A stretch of 5,261 bases of DNA from contig WJKZ01000087.1 in the NCBI GenBank assembly GCA_014728785.1, positions 1-5,261 of the forward strand, in the 5' to 3' direction. Positions 1 to 5,149 of this stretch are shown here, in pieces. Every line of letters begins with the position of its first letter. Position 1 is the first letter of the stretch. Source of the DNA: Candidatus Omnitrophota bacterium. GTDB lineage: Bacteria; Omnitrophota; Gorgyraeia; Duberdicusellales; 4484-171. The notes under the pieces were generated by a model. The model saw only the letters and a list, made by a program, of their open reading frames with translations. It searched no databases and was not told the DNA's origin. A program made the translations under genes and the position numbers.

Positions 1-60
1 GGGAGATTATAGAGGCTACCAGCACCTTTCTTAATTAAAAATATAAGGGGCCCAAACTTT

Positions 61-1077
61 TTATTTACGTTTTTTCAAAGCCAGATTAACAATCTTTTTT
101 ACAAGCGACTCGTAAGCTATACCACCTCTCTGCACAGCCTGGCCTAATTCGTCGTCTTTGTCCAGAGAAGGATTGGCGTTTGCTTCTATTATATAAACTT
201 TTTCATCATTTGTCACTCTTATATCAAAACGTGCATAACTATCCATGTTTAAAGCCCGGTAGGCTTTTTTGCAGACAGTGTTGATTTTGCTATTCAGATT
301 ATTGGGAAGCTTAGACACGAATATATTCTTTATCCCCCATCTTTTCCGATAATCATAATCCCATTTTGCCTTATAAGTTGCTATACGGGGCTCATCCTCA
401 GGAAACTGGCCGAATTTCATCTCCCGTAAAGGAAAAACTCTCAACGCTTTATCACCTAAAATACTCACATAAAACTCCCGGCCATCAATATATTCTTCAG
501 CTATAGCCTCCATTTTCATACTTTTATGGATAAATTTAACCCTTTCAACCAGAGATTCTTCACTATCTACAACCGAAGCCAGAGATATTCCCCGTGAGGC
601 CTCTTCGCTTAAAGGCTTTACGATTAAAGGTAATTTAAGCCTCCTGGGAAGCCATACTTTTTTCCCCCGCATGAATACATAAAACTGAGGAACTTTTATC
701 TTGTGGAAGCTCAGTATCTTTTTGCTGACTGCTTTGTTCCCGCAGAGAAAAAGGCTCATGGGCGAAGCCCCGGTATAGGGAATACCCAGCATCTCAAGCA
801 CAGAAGCCAGGTTCTTGTCCAGATGTGACTTTTGGTTAAAGACCTCAACTAAATTAAATATAACATCGGGCCTGGCTTCTGATATTTCCTCCAATAATAT
901 CTTTATGTCATTATACAAACCCAGCATAACTACTTCATAGCCGCAAGACATGAGAGCTTCATAAACGAAACGTTCCGTATCCCAGTCGAAATCCTTAAAT
1001 TCATCTTTAAAATTATAACCGCGGGGAGTAAAATAAGGGCTGTCAAAAACCAACAATACTTTAAGCTTTTTCTTCAT
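61..1077 (-). CDS. D-Ala-D-Ala-ligase-like ATP-grasp protein
   Basis: Predicted cytoplasmic ATP-dependent carboxylate-amine ligase of 338 residues, about 30 longer than a typical Ddl. The N-terminal domain starts with a Rossmann-like strand (LKVLLVFDSP, 5-14) and contains PDVIFNLVE (70-78) and GIPYTGASP (98-106), as in Ddl. The central ATP-binding part has LIVKPLSEEASRGIS (151-165, K154) and AIAEEYIDGREFYVSILGD (191-209). The C-terminal metal site is YARFDIRV (281-288, D285) and IIEANANPSL (296-305, E298 and N300). The end of the metal motif reads NANPSL where true Ddl enzymes have NxxPG. This and the following GGIAYESLV fit a Ddl-like subgroup of unknown substrate more than cell-wall D-Ala-D-Ala ligase. 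The product is probably a dipeptide or a peptide-modified acid (inference). It overlaps the metallopeptidase stop by one base (TAATG), preceded only by a weak AAAGAG. No terminator follows in the remaining 60 bases. Confidence 0.88.
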   Translation of the reverse strand: MKKKLKVLLVFDSPYFTPRGYNFKDEFKDFDWDTERFVYEALMSCGYEVVMLGLYNDIKILLEEISEARPDVIFNLVEVFNQKSHLDKNLASVLEMLGIPYTGASPMSLFLCGNKAVSKKILSFHKIKVPQFYVFMRGKKVWLPRRLKLPLIVKPLSEEASRGISLASVVDSEESLVERVKFIHKSMKMEAIAEEYIDGREFYVSILGDKALRVFPLREMKFGQFPEDEPRIATYKAKWDYDYRKRWGIKNIFVSKLPNNLNSKINTVCKKAYRALNMDSYARFDIRVTNDEKVYIIEANANPSLDKDDELGQAVQRGGIAYESLVKKIVNLALKKRK

Positions 1078-2099
1078 TACTCTTTACGAAAGCTCCCGGT
1101 ATATAAATAATTCATTACCAAAGTGGCTACATATACAGAGATCTCACTTATCACTCTCACTTCTTCTCTCGCGGTGCAAAGATTTAAACTCCTGCAGCGT
1201 TCATAGATAGCGGAAAGTAAATCATTTATTATGTATTTCTTCTCACCAGTCCATCTGGCCACGTTATTTAATATCTCTTTTTTATGTCTCTTCACTACAT
1301 CAGCCGCTCCCAGAACCGGCTCTTCACCGGGATTTTCACAGGCAAATATTTTTTTAAGGTTAGCGTCGTGAAAATCGGGGAAATTCTCAGCATTGATATA
1401 TCTTTTCTTTTTATAGTAGCTCCTGAGAGTGCTCTTCATCCGGGAGGCTTCCCAGTATTTTTTCCCCCGCTTGACTAAAGGAGGTTTGTTTTTAATATCT
1501 TCAATAATGTCTTCTACATATTTTAATTTATTTATGGCTCTCCAGCCCCGGTATTGTTTCTTCCAGTTAATGCGGGGATTAAGCCAAACGGCAAACGTCT
1601 CGGCAAAATCTTCGTCGGGATGACACTGGGCATAGTGATCCTGAAGATGAATCACAAAATTCTTACTGTAAGGCCTGAACCTGTAAGTATCAGCGTATTC
1701 CTGCGAAAAGGGCCCGAATATTTCTCTCCATTTCTTTCTCCGGTACAATTTATAAGCATAATTGATTGCATGGCCGGTTTCATGCCGTAGAAGCTTCATG
1801 CACCAGGTCCGTGTTCCGCCTTCTACATCCAGCATCATTTTCTTCTCCAGCTTCATAAGCACAGGGTGAGCCAAAAAAAAGGGAATACCTATAACCGGTT
1901 CATTATCGGGAGTCAGCCATTCATCGGCAAGATAACAGGAAGGTTTAAATCCGATATCCCGTTCATCCAGCTCGCTGTACAATTGCTGGATACAAGCCTG
2001 GAGCCACGTTCCTTCTATCGATAGAGGTAATTGTGAAATTCTTAAATTCAGAAGTTCTTCTTCATTCAACCCGGAAATATTAATGTCCGCTTTGGCCAT
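1077..2099 (-). CDS. Putative zinc-binding metallopeptidase (HETGH; Peptidase_Mx-like)
   Basis: Predicted cytoplasmic zinc protein of 340 residues with no signal peptide or membrane segment. The zinc motif is HETGH at 106-110 in LLRHETGHAINYAY, with E107 as the expected catalytic base. About 50 residues later comes CHPDEDFAETFAVWL (159-173), which should supply the third, acidic ligand (E163 or E167) in gluzincin fashion. An HExGH followed by an (E/D)DFAE(T)xA block recalls the putative zinc-binding metallopeptidase family Peptidase_Mx (PF15887) of unknown substrate. The region before the motif (about 55-105) and the basic, helical C-terminal third (210-340) are not recognised. The stop TAA overlaps the ATG of the ATP-grasp gene by one base, so the two proteins are probably made together and in similar amounts. 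A non-proteolytic amidase or an inactive zinc protein remains possible, but the key residues are intact. Confidence 0.8.
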   Translation of the reverse strand: MAKADINISGLNEEELLNLRISQLPLSIEGTWLQACIQQLYSELDERDIGFKPSCYLADEWLTPDNEPVIGIPFFLAHPVLMKLEKKMMLDVEGGTRTWCMKLLRHETGHAINYAYKLYRRKKWREIFGPFSQEYADTYRFRPYSKNFVIHLQDHYAQCHPDEDFAETFAVWLNPRINWKKQYRGWRAINKLKYVEDIIEDIKNKPPLVKRGKKYWEASRMKSTLRSYYKKKRYINAENFPDFHDANLKKIFACENPGEEPVLGAADVVKRHKKEILNNVARWTGEKKYIINDLLSAIYERCRSLNLCTAREEVRVISEISVYVATLVMNYLYTGSFRKE

Positions 2100-2104
2100 A
2101 ATTA

Positions 2105-2109
2105 TCCTC
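2105..2109 (-). promoter_or_regulatory. Ribosome binding site deciding the metallopeptidase start
   Basis: GAGGA on the minus strand lies five bases before the ATG at 2099-2097. A frame-compatible TTG at 2111-2109 would add four residues, but it overlaps this motif and has no good ribosome binding site of its own. The ATG is therefore preferred. Confidence 0.7.
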
Positions 2110-2139
2110 AAAATACAAATCCGGGAAACTAAATATCAA

Positions 2140-2742
2140 TCACTTATTTTTAAGAGACACGCAATCAATTAATAAATAATTTTCTCCCGGCATTCTCGGT
2201 TCAAATTGAAAACTCATTAGGGGAAAATCAAGCTCTTCATTTAAGGAGGCCCCGTCAGGCTGCCAATCCGAGCGGGGGAAAAATTGTGAAAAAGGACAAA
2301 CTATTTCTTTCCAGCCGCTAAAATCATCATCGACTAAAAAACGCCATAGCTCCCCGTCTCTGTCTTTTACATCAAAAGCTATAACCGTACCTGAAGCCGT
2401 GCCATACATATAAAAACTTATGGTATTGTATTTAGCCCACTCTATATCCTTGGGCGCAGCACTCCAGGCGGCCGCTCCTTCAACATCAAGGCCATAACCG
2501 CGGGCAACCCACATATAACCCGAATGTTTAAGGTTGTAGGTGATTTTTAAAGCCTGGTTGCCACACTTAACTATATCTTTTTCTGCCTCAACTTCAACCG
2601 ATGACCCCCGGCTTGAACCGAAATCTACCGTTGAAGAATTAACCTCTCCTTCGAAGCTATCCAGAATAAACGAACTGTCTCTTGGGGAACAACCTACAAG
2701 GGTTAAAAAAACAAATGAAAAGCTAATAAAAAGATTTCTCAT
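2140..2742 (-). CDS. Lipoprotein with carbohydrate-binding-like (CBM11/CIA30-type) domain
   Basis: Predicted secreted, lipid-anchored protein of 200 residues. The N-terminus is a classical lipoprotein signal: MRN, a hydrophobic run (4-16), then the lipobox LVGC with the lipidated cysteine at C18. Serine at the next position would not retain it in the inner membrane under the E. coli rule, so an outer-membrane location is plausible if the cell has one. Residues 25-197 look like a single beta-sandwich of the galactose-binding-like or CBM11/CIA30 type: the opening ILDSFEG, GNQALKITYNL (61-71), YNTISFYMYG (105-114), FDVKDRDGELWRFLVDDDF (123-141), GWKEIVCPFSQF (143-154) and a closing strand LLIDCVSL (190-197). 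There is no catalytic domain, so a binding or surface role is inferred; the ligand is unknown. It starts a likely three-gene unit, with the metallopeptidase gene beginning 40 bp after its stop. The domain call rests on strand pattern, not on a specific signature. Confidence 0.8.
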   Translation of the reverse strand: MRNLFISFSFVFLTLVGCSPRDSSFILDSFEGEVNSSTVDFGSSRGSSVEVEAEKDIVKCGNQALKITYNLKHSGYMWVARGYGLDVEGAAAWSAAPKDIEWAKYNTISFYMYGTASGTVIAFDVKDRDGELWRFLVDDDFSGWKEIVCPFSQFFPRSDWQPDGASLNEELDFPLMSFQFEPRMPGENYLLIDCVSLKNK

Positions 2743-2746
2743 AAGT

Positions 2747-2754
2747 CCCTCCTT
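2747..2754 (-). promoter_or_regulatory. Strong ribosome binding site of the lipoprotein gene
   Basis: AAGGAGGG on the minus strand lies four bases before the ATG at 2742-2740. It is the best Shine-Dalgarno sequence in the window and fixes the start that yields the signal peptide. Confidence 0.8.
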
Positions 2755-2763
2755 ATCTAACTA

Positions 2764-2800
2764 CGATTACGGTGATTATTTATGATTACAGCGATTATAT
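2764..2800. repeat. Degenerate 9-bp tandem repeat, four units
   Basis: Four units of 9-10 bases follow one another: CGATTACGG, TGATTATTTA, TGATTACAG and CGATTATAT. All share YGATTA at their start. The array begins ten bases upstream of the Shine-Dalgarno sequence of the lipoprotein gene, so it would lie in that gene's leader if transcription starts at either predicted -10. A TATAAT on the minus strand (2799-2794) is formed by the last unit. Confidence 0.7.
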
Positions 2801-2843
2801 TAATAAATATAACCTTCTTTTCTTATCTCTTCTCTGCCTCCTG

Positions 2844-2878
2844 TAAACTATTAACTATAAGCTAAGAGCCAGAAGCAA
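2844..2878. repeat. Degenerate 7-bp tandem array, related to the one before nadA
   Basis: Three clear 7-base units run in phase: TAAACTA, TTAACTA and TAAGCTA (2844-2864, consensus TWARCTA). Two decayed units, AGAGCCA and GAAGCAA, continue to 2878. When the nadA-upstream array is cut in the same phase, it contains CAAGCTA twice (5090-5096 and 5104-5110), one base different from TAAGCTA. The two arrays therefore look like divergent members of one repeat type. Only three units are well kept, so confidence is moderate. Confidence 0.5.
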
Positions 2879-2902
2879 AAAGAGAACCGTTATCTATTTT
2901 TA

Positions 2903-2911
2903 ATTATAACA
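2903..2911 (-). promoter_or_regulatory. Possible extended -10 promoter for the lipoprotein operon
   Basis: On the minus strand TGTTATAAT (2911-2903) is an exact extended -10 motif (TGnTATAAT). No convincing -35 hexamer lies 16-18 bases upstream, which extended -10 promoters can tolerate. Transcription would start near 2896 and give a leader of about 150 bases that includes both repeat arrays of this spacer. A second TATAAT at 2799-2794 lies inside the 9-bp repeat but also lacks a -35. The region is very AT-rich, so chance matches are likely; the size of the spacer is the main reason to expect a promoter here. Confidence 0.35.
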
Positions 2912-2949
2912 TACTATTTTATTATATTTTAAAAAAGTGCTGTCTGAAA

Positions 2950-4029
2950 TCACGGATTGCTGAAATTCTGAATTATACCCGAACCTATCACGTAGTCCTT
3001 ATAGTAAAGCACAGCAAGTTGACCCGGAGCTATGCCTCTAACCTTTTCATTTAACTGAATCAAGAGGCTATCTTTCTTAGGATTAAAACGGCAAGGATAG
3101 GAGGGTGAATTATACCTGAACTTAACCCGGAATTCCTGTTTGCCGGATTCGCCGAAAAACTTATCTATACGCGGCAGATTTGCAGCTTCGATAAAAAAAT
3201 TTAACTTATCTATACTGAACTTGTCACGGTAGGTAAATTCTTTCTCTCCTACTATCACTTCCTTTTTTTCAGGATCTATATTGATTACATACAGGGGCTC
3301 CTTCCAGGAAATACCCAGGCCGCTACGCTGGCCATAAGTATAGTTATAAATTCCGCTGTGTCTGCCGAGCACCTGGCCGCTAATATGCCTTATATCTCCC
3401 CTATATCTGTCTGCGCTGGTAAGTTTTTGCCTTATAAAGGCTGGGTAGTCCTGATTTTTTATAAAGCAGATATCCTGGCTTTCGCTCCTCTTGGCGTCGA
3501 TTAAACCTTTACTCCGGATACTTCTCTTTACTTCCTGTTTCGAATAATCTCCAAGAGGAAAAACCAGCCTGGGCAAGATTTCCGGCGGTAGCCGGGCTAA
3601 AAAATACTCTTGAGTCTTTCTTTTGTCTTTGCCGCAACATAAAAACGAGATTCCTCCTTTTTTTACAATACGGGCATAATGACCGGTAGCCAGGTATTCG
3701 AAACCGAAAGATTTTATTTTATGGAGTAAAAGGCCGAATTTTATCTTCTCGTTACAGTAAATGCAAGGATTGGGGGTAAGTCCGCTGAGATAGCTATCTG
3801 CAAAATAATCAACTATCGTCTTATTGAACTCTTCTTCAGCATCTATAAGAAAATGGGGTACAGAAAGCCGCAGGCATAAATCTTTGGCTTCCTGGATTCG
3901 GGGTTGAAAATGTTCTATTCCCAGCTTAAGAGTAAAACCGCAAACTTTCCAGCCGCAATCTTTAAGCAGATAAGCCGCATAGCCTGAATCTATGCCGCCG
4001 CTTAAAGCTATTGCGATTTCCTTTTTCAT
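2950..4029 (-). CDS. mnmA: tRNA-specific 2-thiouridylase MnmA, CxxC variant
   Basis: Cytoplasmic enzyme that adenylates and then thiolates C2 of the wobble uridine (U34) in tRNAs for Lys, Glu and Gln. The 359 residues are close to the usual length. In order: PP-loop ATP-binding motif SGGIDS (10-15), TPNPCIYCNEKIKFG (85-99), ATGHYARI (114-121), the QDICFI block with C188, GRHSGIYNYTYGQRSGLGI (222-240), and a C-terminal beta-barrel typical of MnmA that ends in VRGIAPGQLAV (330-340). C92 and C188 correspond to the two catalytic cysteines (102 and 199 in E. coli). Two things are odd. The usual Asp in NPDxxCN is Cys (C89), and the segment after the first strand (about 36-58) lacks the longer acidic insert with its cysteine seen in many MnmA proteins. 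There is no strong ribosome binding site before the ATG, so translation may partly depend on nadA upstream. A more distant PP-loop tRNA thiolase is the alternative, but the GQRxGLGI and C-terminal motifs favour MnmA. Confidence 0.93.
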   Translation of the reverse strand: MKKEIAIALSGGIDSGYAAYLLKDCGWKVCGFTLKLGIEHFQPRIQEAKDLCLRLSVPHFLIDAEEEFNKTIVDYFADSYLSGLTPNPCIYCNEKIKFGLLLHKIKSFGFEYLATGHYARIVKKGGISFLCCGKDKRKTQEYFLARLPPEILPRLVFPLGDYSKQEVKRSIRSKGLIDAKRSESQDICFIKNQDYPAFIRQKLTSADRYRGDIRHISGQVLGRHSGIYNYTYGQRSGLGISWKEPLYVINIDPEKKEVIVGEKEFTYRDKFSIDKLNFFIEAANLPRIDKFFGESGKQEFRVKFRYNSPSYPCRFNPKKDSLLIQLNEKVRGIAPGQLAVLYYKDYVIGSGIIQNFSNP

Positions 4030-4080
4030 GTCTTAATCAATTTTTAAAAAATCAGGAGAGGTAGATTTGCCGGAAAAATC

Positions 4081-4989
4081 TCAGCCAACGGCAACCATTC
4101 TTTCCAGAGCCCCTCTGGCTGCATTTATGATTCTCTCATCTAAACTTACAGCGTATTTTTTATCTCTCAAAGAAAGGTATAAGTCATTTAATTCTATTTT
4201 TTTCATATCTTCACAAATTTTGTTTTTCCCCAGAGAATAAAAATGTTTATGGGGATTCTCCTTTTTCAATCTGTAAATCATACCTTCCTCTGTCCCCACT
4301 ATGAAGTTTTCCGCTTTAGACTCTTTTGCTCTCTTCAGCATTCCTGCAGTAGAAAGGATACAATCACTGTTCTCAAGAATTTCGGGAGGACACTCGGGAT
4401 GAACAATAACCTCCGCTTCGGGATGAGCATCTCTTGCCTCTTTCAATTCCTGATAATCAAACTTTTCATGTACCGGACAGAACCCTTCCCATATAATCAT
4501 ATCTTTCTCAGGCACATTATTCTTAACCCACCAGCCTAAATTCTTATCCGGCGTGAATATTATGTGCCGGGAATCAAGTTTTCTGACAACTTCCACGGCA
4601 TTGGCGGATGTACAACAAACATCGCTCAGGGCTTTGACCTCTGCCGAACTATTTACATAACTGACTACTTTATAATCCGGATATTTCCGCCTCAACGCTT
4701 TAAGTTCATCCACAGATATGGAATCGGCAAGAGGACATCCTGCCTCCATTACAGGAAGCAATACCAGTTTTTCGGGAGAAAGAATTTTAGCAGTTTCAGC
4801 CATAAATTTTACTCCGCAAAAAACTATCAACTTATTCTTAAGGTTTCTGGATACCTTTGCCAGCTCAAGCGAATCGCCGAGAAGATCCGCAATATCCTGT
4901 ATGGGGGGAATCTGATAATTGTGAGCCAGTATAACGGCGCCTCTTTCTTGCTTAAGCTTCTTTATTTCCAAAACTAAATCTTTTTCCAT
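4081..4989 (-). CDS. nadA: Quinolinate synthase NadA
   Basis: Cytoplasmic [4Fe-4S] enzyme that condenses iminoaspartate with dihydroxyacetone phosphate to quinolinate in de novo NAD synthesis. The 302 residues match the compact form of the family seen in thermophiles. Visible family motifs are LAHNYQ (22-26 region), GDSLELA (38-44), the cysteine in MEAGCPLAD (C85), YVNSSAEVKA (111-120), the cysteine in EGFCPVH (C171), HPECP (197-201), GTEEGMIYRL (232-241) and the cysteine in KICEDM (C259). C85, C171 and C259 sit where the three cluster ligands are expected. The ATG start has a good ribosome binding site and the N-terminus begins normally. Neither nadB nor nadC is visible here, so the source of iminoaspartate (L-aspartate oxidase or aspartate dehydrogenase) is unknown. 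It is followed after 51 bp by mnmA on the same strand, probably in one transcript. Confidence 0.96.
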   Translation of the reverse strand: MEKDLVLEIKKLKQERGAVILAHNYQIPPIQDIADLLGDSLELAKVSRNLKNKLIVFCGVKFMAETAKILSPEKLVLLPVMEAGCPLADSISVDELKALRRKYPDYKVVSYVNSSAEVKALSDVCCTSANAVEVVRKLDSRHIIFTPDKNLGWWVKNNVPEKDMIIWEGFCPVHEKFDYQELKEARDAHPEAEVIVHPECPPEILENSDCILSTAGMLKRAKESKAENFIVGTEEGMIYRLKKENPHKHFYSLGKNKICEDMKKIELNDLYLSLRDKKYAVSLDERIINAARGALERMVAVG

Positions 4990-4994
4990 AAATA

Positions 4995-4999
4995 TCTCC
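4995..4999 (-). promoter_or_regulatory. Ribosome binding site of nadA
   Basis: GGAGA on the minus strand ends five bases before the ATG at 4989-4987. This supports that start and fits the short leader predicted from the promoter upstream. Confidence 0.7.
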
Positions 5000-5011
5000 G
5001 GGTAGTGTTAT

Positions 5012-5039
5012 ATTATATAATTTATTTCTCTGATGTCTA
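5012..5039 (-). promoter_or_regulatory. Predicted sigma70-type promoter of nadA-mnmA
   Basis: On the minus strand a TAGACA (5039-5034, five of six matches to TTGACA) is followed after 16 bases by a perfect TATAAT (5017-5012). Transcription would begin near 5005, leaving a leader of only about 16 bases before the nadA ATG at 4989, just enough for its ribosome binding site. So short a leader leaves no room for a riboswitch, so any control of this unit probably acts on transcription initiation. No operator palindrome is obvious over the promoter. The surroundings are AT-rich, so a chance match to the -10 is possible. Confidence 0.5.
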
Positions 5040-5070
5040 TTCCTTTCGAGACCGTTAGGTTATTGGTATA

Positions 5071-5126
5071 GGCTACAGGCTTCAGGCTGCAAGCTACAGG
5101 TTTCAAGCTACAAGTTACAAGCTTCA
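5071..5126. repeat. 7-bp degenerate tandem repeat, eight units
   Basis: Eight consecutive 7-base units lie head to tail without an indel: GGCTACA, GGCTTCA, GGCTGCA, AGCTACA, GGTTTCA, AGCTACA, AGTTACA, AGCTTCA. All fit RGYTNCA, and position 5 is A, T or G. Read on the minus strand the unit is roughly TGNARCY. The array is confined to the spacer between the partial upstream gene and the nadA promoter. The period is not a multiple of three and no ORF uses it. It resembles in type the heptanucleotide short tandem repeats known between genes in some cyanobacteria, but the unit differs and no relationship is implied. Confidence 0.9.
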
Positions 5127-5149
5127 GGTGTATATGTATTGTACAAGAG

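Noticed and set aside
1..25. A GTG at 25-23 on the minus strand opens a frame (VLVASIIS) to the left edge and could start a fourth gene of the operon.
   Set aside because: The purine-rich GAAAG abuts the GTG, so there is no properly spaced ribosome binding site, and only eight codons are visible.
1..38. Possible C-terminus of a convergent plus-strand gene (two frames are open from the left edge, ending in TAA at 32-34 as GDYRGYQHLS, and at 36-38 as EIIEATSTFLN).
   Set aside because: Ten or eleven codons are too few to tell coding from chance, and two frames qualify equally. Sequence to the left would decide.
1284..1790. Overlapping plus-strand open frames of 64-78 codons (1284-1478, 1429-1623, 1554-1790).
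   Set aside because: They lie antisense within the metallopeptidase gene, have no recognisable motifs, and are shadows of it.
2540..2785. Plus-strand open frame of 81 codons opposite the lipoprotein start and the 9-bp repeat.
   Set aside because: It is the complement of the signal peptide and leader region with no independent ribosome binding site or motif.
2881..2949. Intrinsic terminator after mnmA in the AT-rich stretch.
   Set aside because: There is a T-run on the minus strand (about 2937-2932) but no GC-rich hairpin before it.
2743..2949. A structured RNA or riboswitch in the spacer before the lipoprotein gene.
   Set aside because: Apart from the two short repeat arrays and AT-rich sequence, no GC-paired helices or known riboswitch core could be recognised.
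4067..4094. Inverted repeat TTGCCG / CGGCAA around the nadA stop, as a terminator.
   Set aside because: The arms are only 6 bases with a 16-base loop, one arm lies inside the coding sequence, and no T-run follows directly. It is not convincing, and co-transcription with mnmA is more likely.
4243..4977. Plus-strand open frames of 65-137 codons opposite nadA.
   Set aside because: They are antisense to a clearly conserved enzyme gene, their composition is rich in Phe, Ile and Cys as expected from reverse reading, and they show no domain.
5139..5146. Palindrome TTGTACAA as an operator upstream of nadA.
   Set aside because: Eight bases, more than 100 bp upstream of the promoter, with no second copy; expected by chance.
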